Shown in pieces: positions 16,109-24,481 of a DNA stretch of 42,085 nt. The position numbers were made by a program, and so were the translations under genes. A model generated the notes under the pieces. That model searched no databases and was not told the origin of the DNA. It worked only from the letters and a program-made list of their open reading frames with translations. The DNA comes from Acidobacteriota bacterium (GTDB lineage Bacteria > Acidobacteriota > Terriglobia > 20CM-2-55-15), in NCBI GenBank assembly GCA_003223875.1, contig QHWY01000005.1, positions 1-42,085 on the forward strand. The letters are read 5' to 3'. Each line of letters opens with the position of its first letter. The first letter of the stretch is position 1.

Positions 16109-17066
16109 ACCCGAGAGTCCGGGAGCCGGCTCTCGAATCGGAATCATTGTGGACGCTAATCCCAGCCTAGGCTATGGACATGTCGTCCGTTGTTTGCGAC
16201 TCGCAAACGCGCTGACCGCCGACACTGCCGTCACCTTTTATCCGCTCTCGGAAAGCTGCCAGGACTTTCTCGTAAACGCAAATTCGGCTGGAAAATTAGA
16301 AATCTGCAAACCGGATTTTGAAACGAGCGTATTTCCGCCGCTGGTGATTACTGATCTCCGCGAAACTCATGGAATCACTGCAGCCATTCACCGTAACGGA
16401 TCCACACACATCAGCATTCACGACCTCGGGTTGGCGCAGTGCCGCTCAGATGTGGTCATCGACGGCAGCGTGACCACACTATTCCCATACGCGCCGGACA
16501 AAAATCGCACTCTGTTTCTGGGCCCGCAGTACATGGTGACGCGAGAGCCAGTCACGCGGGGCGACATAACGGATACGGTGCTGCTCACCTTTGGCGGTGG
16601 GACGACTTCCAAGTTCGCGTTGAAGGCTTCTGAGGAAGCGTGGAACTGCGGCTTGATGCCGGTTACGACCGGGGGATTCATCGGGTCGTCTCCAATGACA
16701 GATCAGGAATTCGCTCGGACCCTGGCCACTTGCCGCTTCGCGATCTCCGGATCCGGAGTCACACTTTACGATCTGCTGGCGTCAGGAGTCCCCACTATAG
16801 CGGTGGCGTTTGATCGAATCCAATTACGCACCGCCGACGCTTTTTATGAACGCGGCGCCGTACTCAGCGCCGGATTGGTCGAGCGGCTGGCACCGGCCGC
16901 ACTTCTGCGCTGTTGCATCGAGATGCTTGAAAACCGCTCAATGGCCCAGCGTCTCAGCCAGATCGGACAAATGCTGGTCGATGGCAAAGGATTGTCACGA
17001 GTCGTTGAAATTGTAAGGAGGCAGTTATGGCTGACAAGCCAAGTGAAAACCTATTCAGTTTGCTAA
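16092..17066 (+). CDS. PseG/SpsG-like nucleotide-sugar hydrolase or glycosyltransferase
   Basis: A MurG-like (GT-B fold) protein related to PseG, which removes UDP from a 2,4-diacetamido sugar before NeuB-type condensation, and to SpsG of Bacillus. The N-terminal motif IGIIVDANPSLGYGHVVRCLRLANAL includes the GYGHVVRC signature with the His used in PseG. A C-terminal nucleotide-binding half has LLTFGGG and ISGSGVTLYDLLASGVPTIAVA. I favour the GTG at 16092 (324 residues), though an ATG at 16059 is also in frame. It overlaps the previous gene and runs 40 bp into neuB. The pairing with NeuB-like and SpsF-like genes supports the nonulosonate role, but PseB, PseC and PseH partners are not in the window. 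Confidence 0.8.
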   Translation: MSASLKPESPGAGSRIGIIVDANPSLGYGHVVRCLRLANALTADTAVTFYPLSESCQDFLVNANSAGKLEICKPDFETSVFPPLVITDLRETHGITAAIHRNGSTHISIHDLGLAQCRSDVVIDGSVTTLFPYAPDKNRTLFLGPQYMVTREPVTRGDITDTVLLTFGGGTTSKFALKASEEAWNCGLMPVTTGGFIGSSPMTDQEFARTLATCRFAISGSGVTLYDLLASGVPTIAVAFDRIQLRTADAFYERGAVLSAGLVERLAPAALLRCCIEMLENRSMAQRLSQIGQMLVDGKGLSRVVEIVRRQLWLTSQVKTYSVC

Positions 17067-18073
17067 CAAGTGACCTCAACCGTATTTATGTGATCGCCGA
17101 AGCAGGCCTGAACCACGGAGGGAAAAAAGAAAGGGCGCTGGCACTCGTTCGCGCCGCCAAATGGGCGGGAGCTGACGCAGTAAAGTTCCAAACCTTTCGC
17201 GCTGATCGGTTGGCTTCTACGCAGCCGGCGGCTTTGGGGCACAGCAAGAACCAGCCGAACCCCCAGGAATTATTTAAGAAGCTCGAGCTGCCCTTCGACA
17301 CATTCCGGGCATTGCATAAGGAAGCCATTAGGATAGGAATAGAGTTCCTGTCCACGCCCTTTGACGAAGAGAGCGCGGACTTCCTCGATGAGCTCGGCGT
17401 GAATGCATTCAAGATCGCTTCCGGAGACATTACGCATCGGCCTTTGATTGAGCACGTCGCTCGGAAAGGCAAGCCGGTCCTTCTTTCCACCGGAATGAGC
17501 GCACTGGAAGAGATCGAGAAAGCTATTGACGGGATGCATACACAGTCAAACGAACAGATTGTGCTGTTGCATTGTGTCTCCTCATATCCGGCGAAGCTGG
17601 AAGAACTGAATCTGAAATCCGTACAGTACCTCCGGGACCGGTTCGGCTTACCGGTTGGTTTCTCCGACCATAGCGTGGGAACGCTGGGTTCGGTGGTTGC
17701 AAGGTCGCTTGGCGCGCAGGTTATCGAACGGCATTTCATGATCGAGAGTCGAGGTGAAACTCCGGATCAAGCCGTCTCGATGGATGCCAAGGTACTCAAG
17801 ACCCATATCGAAGAATTACGCATGATCGGAACTGTACTCGGCGAACGCGGCAAATTTGCCACGGAGACTGAAAGCCAGAACAAGACAGCCTCTCGCCGTG
17901 CGTTGCATGCACGACGGCCCATCGCAGTGGGTGAAACGATCGATGCCGATATGCTCTATGCGCTTAGACCGGCGACCGGAATTTCGCCGGAATTCTTCGA
18001 CTCCGTCATTGGCAAGCAGGCGCTTACGCCCATCGAAGCTGGCGCTCCGGTTCAGTGGGAGTCGATTCAATGA
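17027..18073 (+). CDS. NeuB/PseI/SpsE-family nonulosonic acid synthase
   Basis: This family condenses phosphoenolpyruvate with a six-carbon amino sugar to make sialic-acid-like nine-carbon acids. The 348 residues comprise the TIM barrel (VIAEAGLNHGGKKERALALV, GADAVKFQTFRADRL, FLSTPFDEESADFLDELGV, KIASGDITH, LSTGMSALEEIE, LHCVSSYPAK, GFSDHSVG, ERHFM) and a C-terminal SAF/antifreeze-like domain from about 285 (RRALHARRPIAVGETI). Catalytic and metal-binding motifs all look intact. The start has a good aaggagg site. Whether the product is neuraminic, pseudaminic, legionaminic or another acid cannot be told. It overlaps genes on both sides. Confidence 0.93.
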   Translation: MADKPSENLFSLLTSDLNRIYVIAEAGLNHGGKKERALALVRAAKWAGADAVKFQTFRADRLASTQPAALGHSKNQPNPQELFKKLELPFDTFRALHKEAIRIGIEFLSTPFDEESADFLDELGVNAFKIASGDITHRPLIEHVARKGKPVLLSTGMSALEEIEKAIDGMHTQSNEQIVLLHCVSSYPAKLEELNLKSVQYLRDRFGLPVGFSDHSVGTLGSVVARSLGAQVIERHFMIESRGETPDQAVSMDAKVLKTHIEELRMIGTVLGERGKFATETESQNKTASRRALHARRPIAVGETIDADMLYALRPATGISPEFFDSVIGKQALTPIEAGAPVQWESIQ

Positions 18074-19098
18074 AGAGAATCAACGTTCTGATTACGGCGG
18101 CTTCCCGGCGCGTCCCTCTGGTGAGGGCATTTCGCAATGCCGTTGAAAACTTTGGACGGGGTCGCATAATTACGACCGACATTAATCCATTATCGCCGGC
18201 GCTTTACTTCGCCCACAAACATCACATTGTTCCTCTGACCACAGATCGCTATTACATACCCATCCTCGAAGGCGTCTGCGACGCAGAGGAGGTGGACCTC
18301 ATCATTCCAACAATCGACGATGAATTGGCCATTTTCGGTCGCGTTATCGGTCGCTTTGCTCAACTGGGAGTCACAGTGGCGGTATCAAGCGAACAGACCA
18401 GCATCACCTGCAACGATAAATACGAGACTTACTTGTTCTGTGAAAGGAATGGAATCCGGACGCCGGCCACCCGGCTCGCCAATGATGTGAAATTCGGGGA
18501 TCTGAATTATCCGGTTTACGTGAAGCCGCGTTTTGGCCGGGGCAGCGTCAACGTTTTCGCCGTCCACAATGAAGCTCAACTTCGGTTGTTTCTTGACTAC
18601 GTTCCTGATGCCATCGTTCAGGACCACCTTGCGGGAACGAAATTCACCGTCGACGTGCTGTCGGACTTTGAGGGACGCGTCTTGTCCATCGTTCCTCGAG
18701 AACGCCTGGTCATTCGTGCCGGCATCAGTGATAAAGGTATCACCCGCAAACACGCCGAAGTCATCGCTTTCGCGAAAGAAATCGCCGAGAAACTTCAGAT
18801 CGTGGGACCAGCGAACATTCAGTGTAAATGGGATGGCCGCGATGTGAGCCTCATCGAAGTAAACCCGCGGTTTTCGGGCGGTATTCCGCTCACGATCGCC
18901 GCGGGCGCCGATTTTCCGGCTTGGCTCGTCCAGCTTGCGGCTGGGATGAAACTCAAGGCCCAAATTGGAAATTTCCAGGACAGTCTTGCCATGATGAGTT
19001 TCGAAGAGAGCATATTTGCGACCGAGAGCGAACTAAAAATGGCACACGCGCAAAAGCCGCGAATGCTTTCCAAGACCCGTGCTGCCTACGTGAATTAG
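18070..19098 (+). CDS. ATP-grasp protein
   Basis: A 342-residue ATP-grasp enzyme of the type related to carbamoyl-phosphate synthase large subunit and PylC. The N-terminal pre-ATP-grasp domain begins MKRINVLITAASRRVPLVRA. The ATP-grasp core has CNDKYETYLFCERNGIRTP, YVKPRFGRGSVNVF and the metal-binding SLIEVNPRFSGGIPLT near residue 260. The ATG at 18070 overlaps the neuB stop as ATGA. ATP-grasp enzymes ligate a carboxylate to an amine or thiol. In this operon it may add an acyl or amino-acid group to the sugar precursor, but this is inference; the substrate is unknown. Confidence 0.85.
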   Translation: MKRINVLITAASRRVPLVRAFRNAVENFGRGRIITTDINPLSPALYFAHKHHIVPLTTDRYYIPILEGVCDAEEVDLIIPTIDDELAIFGRVIGRFAQLGVTVAVSSEQTSITCNDKYETYLFCERNGIRTPATRLANDVKFGDLNYPVYVKPRFGRGSVNVFAVHNEAQLRLFLDYVPDAIVQDHLAGTKFTVDVLSDFEGRVLSIVPRERLVIRAGISDKGITRKHAEVIAFAKEIAEKLQIVGPANIQCKWDGRDVSLIEVNPRFSGGIPLTIAAGADFPAWLVQLAAGMKLKAQIGNFQDSLAMMSFEESIFATESELKMAHAQKPRMLSKTRAAYVN

Positions 19099-19133
19099 GG
19101 ACTCAAACCTAAAGTGATAACACCACTGCTCCG

Positions 19134-20255
19134 ATGAATACGTTTGTCATGGACCAGCAACGCGCGCAGCTCATCCAGACTGAAAAGATGTCGGCAGCCG
19201 GCAACCTTTTGGCGGGAATCGTTCACGAGCTGAACAACCCGCTAACGACGATTTTGGGTTTTTCGGAACTGCTGCTTCGCGACGGCAAAGTATCGGACGC
19301 CCCACGCCTCGAGAAGATTCGCGCGGAAGCCGAGCGAAGCGTAAGAATCATCCAAAACGTTCTCAGACTTGCCCGTGCGGACGATAGCGCCCCGCAAATT
19401 ATCGACATTAATGAATCGATCCGCAGAACCGCAGAGCTTGCGCAATATCAGATCCGGCTGAATCGAATTGAACTGGATTTAAATTTATCGGAAAGATCCC
19501 CAAAAGTGCTCGCTCATTCAGGCGAGATGACACAAGTATTGCTGAATCTCATTACGAATGCGATTCAGTCGATTTCGATGGTTCGAGCGTCGGGAAAAAT
19601 TCAAATTTCCAGCGTTGTGATCGGCGATCGTATCCGTATCACAGTCACTGATGATGGCCGGGGCATCCGGCCGTCCGACATGCCCCGCATTTTCGAATCG
19701 TTCTTCACCACCAAACCTACCGGAACAGGTCTGGGCTTGAATCTATCGCGAAGGATTGTCCGTGAGATCGGCGGTGAGATGTCGGTGTCCAACAACAAGG
19801 CCTGCGGCGCAACCTTCACGATCGAACTTCCTATCGTGGCCAACACCGTCGGCGAGAATGCCGAGTGCTCGATCGACGACCTCGATTTGCTGCCGCCGGA
19901 CCGATCGGTGTTGATTGTCGATGATGAGGATCACATCACCGAATTGATCGAGACCGTCCTTCGAGATTGTGGCTATCGTACCGATCGTCTTAACGACGGT
20001 GCTCCGGCGATCGAACTCATGCAGCGCAATCAATACGACATCCTTATTTGCGATCTCCACATGCCCGGTGTGAGTGGACGCGATCTGATCGAGTGGGCCC
20101 GGGTGAATCGGCAAAATATGCGTGTGCTCCTTCTTTCCGGCGACGTCGCTCGCACCGATGTGAACGATTACGCCAGAACATACGGAATTCATTTCTTATC
20201 CAAACCATTCAGCGTTTCAGAATTAACCAAGGCAGTGCAAAGGCTCTCTTCATGA
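19134..20255 (+). CDS. Soluble hybrid histidine kinase (HisKA-HATPase-REC)
   Basis: A 373-residue signalling protein without any sensor or membrane domain. The H-box AGIVHELNNPLTTILGF places the phospho-accepting His at residue 31. The ATPase domain follows with NLITNAIQS (N-box), VTDDGRGIRPSD (G1) and TGLGLNLSRRIV (G2). Residues about 257-373 are a receiver domain with SVLIVDDEDHI, the phospho-acceptor Asp307 in LICDLHMPG, the Thr/Ser position in LLLSGD and Lys in FLSKPF. It lies inside the sugar operon and its stop overlaps the next gene as ATGA. It might control flagellar genes or motility output. No DNA-binding partner is encoded beside it. Confidence 0.9.
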   Translation: MNTFVMDQQRAQLIQTEKMSAAGNLLAGIVHELNNPLTTILGFSELLLRDGKVSDAPRLEKIRAEAERSVRIIQNVLRLARADDSAPQIIDINESIRRTAELAQYQIRLNRIELDLNLSERSPKVLAHSGEMTQVLLNLITNAIQSISMVRASGKIQISSVVIGDRIRITVTDDGRGIRPSDMPRIFESFFTTKPTGTGLGLNLSRRIVREIGGEMSVSNNKACGATFTIELPIVANTVGENAECSIDDLDLLPPDRSVLIVDDEDHITELIETVLRDCGYRTDRLNDGAPAIELMQRNQYDILICDLHMPGVSGRDLIEWARVNRQNMRVLLLSGDVARTDVNDYARTYGIHFLSKPFSVSELTKAVQRLSS

Positions 20256-20953
20256 ACAAACCAAGGACGGTTGCCATTGTCCAGGCGCGGATGGGGTCAC
20301 GCCGGCTTCCCGGCAAAGTGATGATGAAAATCGGACGGCAGCCGCTTCTCGTTTATCTCGTTGAACGCATCTCGAAAGCGAGCGCGCTCGATGCGATTGT
20401 TGTCGCAACAACAACCAACCCGCGGGACAACATCATTATTGAGGAGTGCGAACGGCGCGGCATTCCGAACTTTCGCGGTAGCGAAGACGATGTTCTGAGC
20501 CGGTATGTTTCGGCCGCCCGAGCATGTGAGGCGGACATCATCGTTCGCGTCACCGCCGACAATCCCTTTACCGACCCCAACAGCATCAACCGTGTTGTTG
20601 ATGCGATCGGTTCAAACGGAGCGGGATACGCAATCGAAGAGAATTTGCCCGTTGGCACCACGGGTGAAGCATTGACATGGAATGCGTTGGCGTTCATTGA
20701 TTCCGTTGCCTATTCCTCGCATTGGCGCGAACACGTCACGTTGTATGCCAAAGAAAACCCGCAGACACTCCAGTGCGCTTTCCTCGATGCCCGCCCGGGC
20801 TGCAATCGGCCGGACTTGAGTTTTACAATAGATGACTTGCCGGAATACCTGTATGTGCGCAGAATCGCGGAGTGTTTCAACACTATCGATTTTGGACTCA
20901 AGAACTTAATTGAAGTTGCCGATGAGCTACTCGTAAGGACTGTAGCGGTATGA
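20252..20953 (+). CDS. SpsF-like cytidylyltransferase
   Basis: A 233-residue nucleotidyltransferase of the CMP-sugar type. The N-terminal VAIVQARMGSRRLPGKVMM motif binds the nucleotide. The LLVYLVERI, VVATTTNPRDN and VRVTADNPFTDP stretches are those of the SpsF / CMP-KDO synthetase-like group. It would activate the nonulosonic acid with CTP so that a transferase can use it. The ATG at 20252 overlaps the kinase stop and is preferred over the long upstream extension that lies within the kinase gene. With the PseG-like and NeuB-like genes this recreates the spsE-spsF-spsG set known from Bacillus spore coat polysaccharide loci. Confidence 0.88.
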   Translation: MNKPRTVAIVQARMGSRRLPGKVMMKIGRQPLLVYLVERISKASALDAIVVATTTNPRDNIIIEECERRGIPNFRGSEDDVLSRYVSAARACEADIIVRVTADNPFTDPNSINRVVDAIGSNGAGYAIEENLPVGTTGEALTWNALAFIDSVAYSSHWREHVTLYAKENPQTLQCAFLDARPGCNRPDLSFTIDDLPEYLYVRRIAECFNTIDFGLKNLIEVADELLVRTVAV

Positions 20954-21156
20954 TCGTGGTCAAGAAAATCAACGGGCAAGAGATCGTCGTCAACTGTGAA
21001 CTGATTGAGACGATTGAGTTTACGCCGCACGCCCTTCTGTCCTTAACCACTGGTGAGAAGCTGATCGTCGATGAAACACGCGATGAACTCCTGAAGAAGA
21101 TCATCGATTACAAACGCACTATCCATCAGGGACCGGAGACCGTAGTATGGACCTAG
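20950..21156 (+). CDS. flbD: FlbD family flagellar protein
   Basis: A 68-residue protein of the small FlbD (SwrD) family found beside motA in many flagellar loci. It shows the family pattern MIVVKKINGQEIVVNCELIE, followed by TIEFTPHALLSLTTGEKLIV and DELLKKIIDYKR. SwrD of Bacillus subtilis raises swarming motor power, so a link with MotA/MotB is likely. The ATG overlaps the cytidylyltransferase stop as ATGA and its end overlaps motA by 10 bp. Confidence 0.9.
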   Translation: MIVVKKINGQEIVVNCELIETIEFTPHALLSLTTGEKLIVDETRDELLKKIIDYKRTIHQGPETVVWT

Positions 21157-21947
21157 GCACACTGCTGGGCATCGTTGTTGCGTTAGCCGGAATCCTCGTT
21201 GGGCAGGCTATAGAGGGAGGATCTGTGTTGCAGATTCTCCAGCCGACGGCTGCAATGATCGTTTTTGGCGGAACACTTGGAGCGACGATGATTTCCTTTC
21301 CAATGTCGGTGCTCAAACAGGCGGCAGCAGATCTGCTCCACGTTTTCAAAGAAGACCAAGTCCGTCCAAACGAAGTCATCGATCAGGTCATCAAGTTCAC
21401 CAGCAAAGCCCGCCGCGAAGGAATCATTTCCTTGGAAAAGGAAGCGAGCGAGGTAAAGGACGAGTTCTTCAAGAAATGTCTGATGATGGCCATTGACGGC
21501 AGCGAACTCAAAGAACTCCGCCAGACGATGGAAGTCGAACTCCAATATATGGACGAACGCGGGGAGCACTCGGCGAGAGTTTACGAGGCTGCCGGAGGGT
21601 ACTCACCGACAATCGGAATCCTCGGCGCGGTCCTTGGCCTGATCCAGGTCATGCAGCACCTCGACAATATTAACGAAGTCGGAAAAGGAATCGCTGTGGC
21701 CTTCGTTGCAACGATCTACGGTGTGGCATCGGCGAACATCTTCTTTCTTCCCGCTGCGGGCAAATTGAAGTTCAAGCACCGGAAGAGAATGATCATTAAA
21801 GAAATGATGCTCGAGGGCACGCTGGGAATTCTGGAAGGTCAGAACCCCAGATTGATCGAAGGCAAGCTCACATCTTTCCTCGACGAAGAATATCAGAAAC
21901 TGCGTGAGCAGGAAGCAGCGCTCAAGTCGAAGAAGAAAGCGGCCTAA
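21147..21947 (+). CDS. motA: Flagellar motor stator protein MotA
   Basis: MotA and MotB form the inner-membrane ion channel that drives flagellar rotation. The 266-residue protein has four predicted membrane helices: two near residues 4-55, and two near 150-205 with AAGGYSPTIGILGAVLGLIQVM and VAFVATIYGVASANIFFLPAAG. The conserved prolines of these helices are present. The large cytoplasmic loop carries the charged stretches that contact the rotor protein FliG. The C-terminus is a charged helix rich in lysine. The stop TAA shares one base with the motB ATG. Confidence 0.95.
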   Translation: MDLGTLLGIVVALAGILVGQAIEGGSVLQILQPTAAMIVFGGTLGATMISFPMSVLKQAAADLLHVFKEDQVRPNEVIDQVIKFTSKARREGIISLEKEASEVKDEFFKKCLMMAIDGSELKELRQTMEVELQYMDERGEHSARVYEAAGGYSPTIGILGAVLGLIQVMQHLDNINEVGKGIAVAFVATIYGVASANIFFLPAAGKLKFKHRKRMIIKEMMLEGTLGILEGQNPRLIEGKLTSFLDEEYQKLREQEAALKSKKKAA

Positions 21948-22750
21948 TGGCCAGAAAAAAAAACCATCCCGAACCCGTGAATCACGAGCGCTGGCTGGTA
22001 TCCTACGCCGATTTCATTACACTGCTGTTTGCCTTCTTTGTAGTGCTGTTTGCCGCCTCGAACTCCGATCAGAGAAAAGCAGGCCAGATCGCCAAAGCTG
22101 TACAAGTCGCTTTCACGGAGATGGCTGTATTCGCTCCCGCGGGGAAGGTCGTCCCGCTCTACGATTCCGGTGGCCTGCCCACCGACAGCAACAGTGTCAT
22201 CGGCAACACGCATTCGGCATTTGATGCGACGCAGTTGGTCAATTCTACGAAGCCCGGTGAAGGTGGGAACGCAAAAATTAGTGACGTGAAGGCACAGCTC
22301 GAAACAATCCTTAAAAACGAAATCTCGAACCGCAGTATTCATCTTTCCGAAAATTCTCGTGGATTGATCATCAGTCTGGCTGAAGCCGGATTTTTCGAGC
22401 CGGGATCGGCCGTGATGAACGCCAAAGGACTAGCTTCCGTTGAGAGCATTGCCGCAACGCTACGGCCGTTGGCTTATAGCATCCGCGTCGAGGGCCACAC
22501 CGACAACACTCCAATCCACACGGCTCAATTCCCTTCAAACTGGGAACTCTCAACTACTCGCGCCACGTTTTTGCTGGAGTATTTGATTTCCACTGGCAAG
22601 ATTTCGCCGCAGCGGCTGTCCGCCGTGGGTTATGGCGAATATCATCCCATCGCGCCCAACAACACTTCAGAAGGCCGGGCTTCTAATCGCCGCGTCGATG
22701 TTGTCGTTCTTGGCCCGGCGGCCGAGAAACAAGAACCGGAATTGCGATAA
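21947..22750 (+). CDS. motB: Flagellar motor stator protein MotB
   Basis: MotB has an N-terminal cytoplasmic stretch, one membrane helix (VSYADFITLLFAFFVVLFAAS) with the ion-binding Asp22, and a periplasmic OmpA-like peptidoglycan-binding domain (RVEGHTDNTPIHT near 184, then NWELSTTRATFLLEYLI and RLSAVGYGEYHPI). The 267 residues are a normal length and all key parts look intact. The start codon shares a base with the motA stop, so the two stator subunits are translated together. The sequence does not tell whether protons or sodium are used. Confidence 0.95.
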   Translation: MARKKNHPEPVNHERWLVSYADFITLLFAFFVVLFAASNSDQRKAGQIAKAVQVAFTEMAVFAPAGKVVPLYDSGGLPTDSNSVIGNTHSAFDATQLVNSTKPGEGGNAKISDVKAQLETILKNEISNRSIHLSENSRGLIISLAEAGFFEPGSAVMNAKGLASVESIAATLRPLAYSIRVEGHTDNTPIHTAQFPSNWELSTTRATFLLEYLISTGKISPQRLSAVGYGEYHPIAPNNTSEGRASNRRVDVVVLGPAAEKQEPELR

Positions 22751-22761
22751 AATGCGGTTCG

Positions 22762-22896
22762 ATGAAGTGTGATCTTTGCACCGAAGATGACGGAGACGGT
22801 ATCCACTACCACGCCTTCATCGAAGGAAAACACCACTGGGTTTGCGAATCCTGTAAGAAAAAGCTGAAGATCGAAGCTGAGCACGTCGACGAGTAA
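22762..22896 (+). CDS. Small zinc-ribbon protein (44 residues)
   Basis: This short gene begins at the ATG at 22762, 12 bp after motB. It encodes 44 residues with two cysteine pairs, C3-x2-C6 and C28-x2-C31, together with several histidines between them (HYHAF, KHHWV), a four-ligand zinc-ribbon pattern. The C-terminus is a charged helix. It is too short for most gene callers, but the regular cysteine spacing, the position directly behind motB and the stop just before the converging gene all support it. Function is not known; it may be a motility accessory or only co-located. Confidence 0.65.
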   Translation: MKCDLCTEDDGDGIHYHAFIEGKHHWVCESCKKKLKIEAEHVDE

Positions 22897-22903
22897 ATTT
22901 TTA

Positions 22904-23434
22904 TCAAATACCATCTGCCAACGTAAACACCCGCGTATACGTGCGCTGGTACGGTTCGTATATCGGCTCTTGAACCGAATACAGGAAGCTGTTTTCGAGC
23001 GGTCCGAGATAGAAGTGCAGCGAGATCAGATTCGCCGCATCTTCAAGATTTGAAACCTGGTGGATTTCTGTTGTCTGGATGGTTAGCACCGATCCAGGCC
23101 CGAAATCCTCGGCATAGTCCGCTCGGATGTGGCCGTTAGCGGTCTTGCGATAATTGTCAGCGCAAAGTTTTCCCTCTACGGTGTAGACGGCGCAAATTGA
23201 TTGGCCATGGTCATGGATCGGACTCCTTTGGCCGGGCCGCCAGCACAATACAAGGCATTCAAAATCTTCCGTTTTATAAATGAGGTTACGCGCATAGCGA
23301 TTTTCTGCGAATTGAATATAGCGTTCGATCTCTTCTTTTTTTGGTTTAAGGGCGGAGATGAATCGGCGCAAGTCTGGAAGTTTCATCTCACGCGCTTTGT
23401 GCTTTAGCTCTTCAATTGCCGCGGAGAGGTCCAC
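22904..23434 (-). CDS. Cysteine dioxygenase family protein
   Basis: A 176-residue cupin of the cysteine dioxygenase family, which oxidises cysteine to cysteine sulfinate with a non-haem iron. The first metal motif is SPIHDHGQSICAVYTVEG (His pair near residues 74-76). The second is TTEIHQVSNLED, with the third His near residue 126. The Arg in CWRPGQRSPIHDH and the C-terminal Tyr stretch (YEPYQRTYTRV) are also as in the family. The mammalian Cys-Tyr crosslink cysteine is not obvious, as is usual for bacteria. The start codon appears to be GTG. Last gene of a minus-strand operon; a related thiol substrate such as mercaptopropionate is possible. Confidence 0.88.
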   Translation of the reverse strand: MDLSAAIEELKHKAREMKLPDLRRFISALKPKKEEIERYIQFAENRYARNLIYKTEDFECLVLCWRPGQRSPIHDHGQSICAVYTVEGKLCADNYRKTANGHIRADYAEDFGPGSVLTIQTTEIHQVSNLEDAANLISLHFYLGPLENSFLYSVQEPIYEPYQRTYTRVFTLADGI

Positions 23435-23466
23435 AGATCTACCTTATGATCAACGGCGGCGCCGAA

Positions 23467-24474
23467 TCAAGCCGCTCGGAGCGCGCGAGTCAGGAATCGG
23501 AGAATTCTATAGCCGGCGACAGCATTGAACGGAAATCGGCCCATCGTGTAATGACCACACGGCAGCCACGCAATTTCACATGGCACTCCGCACCGGTGGA
23601 ATTCATCGTAAGCGTGCCGCGAGAGTTCTGGAAGAAACGACAGATCATAGCAGCCCGAGATCATCAGACAACGCCGGTTGGTGCCGCGAAGTTTCTTGAT
23701 AAAAGGATATGGGCTGATCGGCGACCAAAGATACCGCAGTTGCTGAAGGTCAATCGCGCCTTCAAGTGACTGGCGGACGTGCCTCGTCGATAGACCAGTC
23801 CAAACCACATCCGCGAAAAAACTCGCTACGTGAATGAAAACGCCGATAGAGAAACGTTCGTCGTGAGCGAAAGCCAGGAACCCGATGCACGAGCCTATGC
23901 TGGTTCCCAAAATTCCTACTCGGTCATAACCGCGGCTGAACAACCAGTCCGCCGCGCGGCGTGAATCCAAGACAGCCTGCCGGACGGCCGCAACTGTTCG
24001 GCCAACATTCGGCGAGACCAAATATTCGGACCGCTCGAGATGGGGGGGCCGCCGATAGTGGTGATAGGGCAAGCTGAGGCGCAATGAAGTAATACCGGCG
24101 CCTTGCAGCACGCGGCATAAGATGATCTGGCTGTCCCATTTGCAATTCCATTGCGGAAGCACAATGACGGCAAGGTCCGATGTCCCTGCAAAGAATCTTC
24201 CCCAGACCACGTTATTTTCCGGATAAGGACTTTCAATCGCGCTTGGCAGCCTCAGGAGGCTTCCATCGAATTCGTATTGCTTTGTGGGTGTGTGTGCATA
24301 GAAAGATGAACTGTCCAACAGAACCCGCGAAACGAAATCGTGCAAAGGTTTTTCGAAATTGCCGTTTGCTGGCAATCCGAGATGTTCAATGCCCCATTCA
24401 AACGGAAGGCAGATGCGGTTATCGTCGCAGCCGTGAAAAAACCGTTCACGGCTTTCGATGTACTTTTGAAGCAT
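23467..24474 (-). CDS. Alpha/beta hydrolase family protein
   Basis: A 335-residue cytoplasmic protein with the alpha/beta hydrolase fold. The nucleophile elbow is GILGTSIGSCIGFLA (Ser near residue 192). The acid could be the Asp in SGCYDLSFLPE and the base His is in LPCGHYTMGRF near 307. The N-terminal 100 residues, before the AVIVLPQWN strand, are an extension of unknown role. There is no signal peptide. Its start is eight bases after the FAD-FeS stop, so the two are co-transcribed. Substrate unknown. Confidence 0.8.
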   Translation of the reverse strand: MLQKYIESRERFFHGCDDNRICLPFEWGIEHLGLPANGNFEKPLHDFVSRVLLDSSSFYAHTPTKQYEFDGSLLRLPSAIESPYPENNVVWGRFFAGTSDLAVIVLPQWNCKWDSQIILCRVLQGAGITSLRLSLPYHHYRRPPHLERSEYLVSPNVGRTVAAVRQAVLDSRRAADWLFSRGYDRVGILGTSIGSCIGFLAFAHDERFSIGVFIHVASFFADVVWTGLSTRHVRQSLEGAIDLQQLRYLWSPISPYPFIKKLRGTNRRCLMISGCYDLSFLPELSRHAYDEFHRCGVPCEIAWLPCGHYTMGRFPFNAVAGYRILRFLTRALRAA

Positions 24475-24481
24475 GCCCGAG

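Noticed and set aside
20048-20251. N-terminal extension of the SpsF-like protein
   Set aside because: It lies wholly inside the receiver domain of the histidine kinase gene, and the family starts at MNKPRTVAIVQARMGS (20252).
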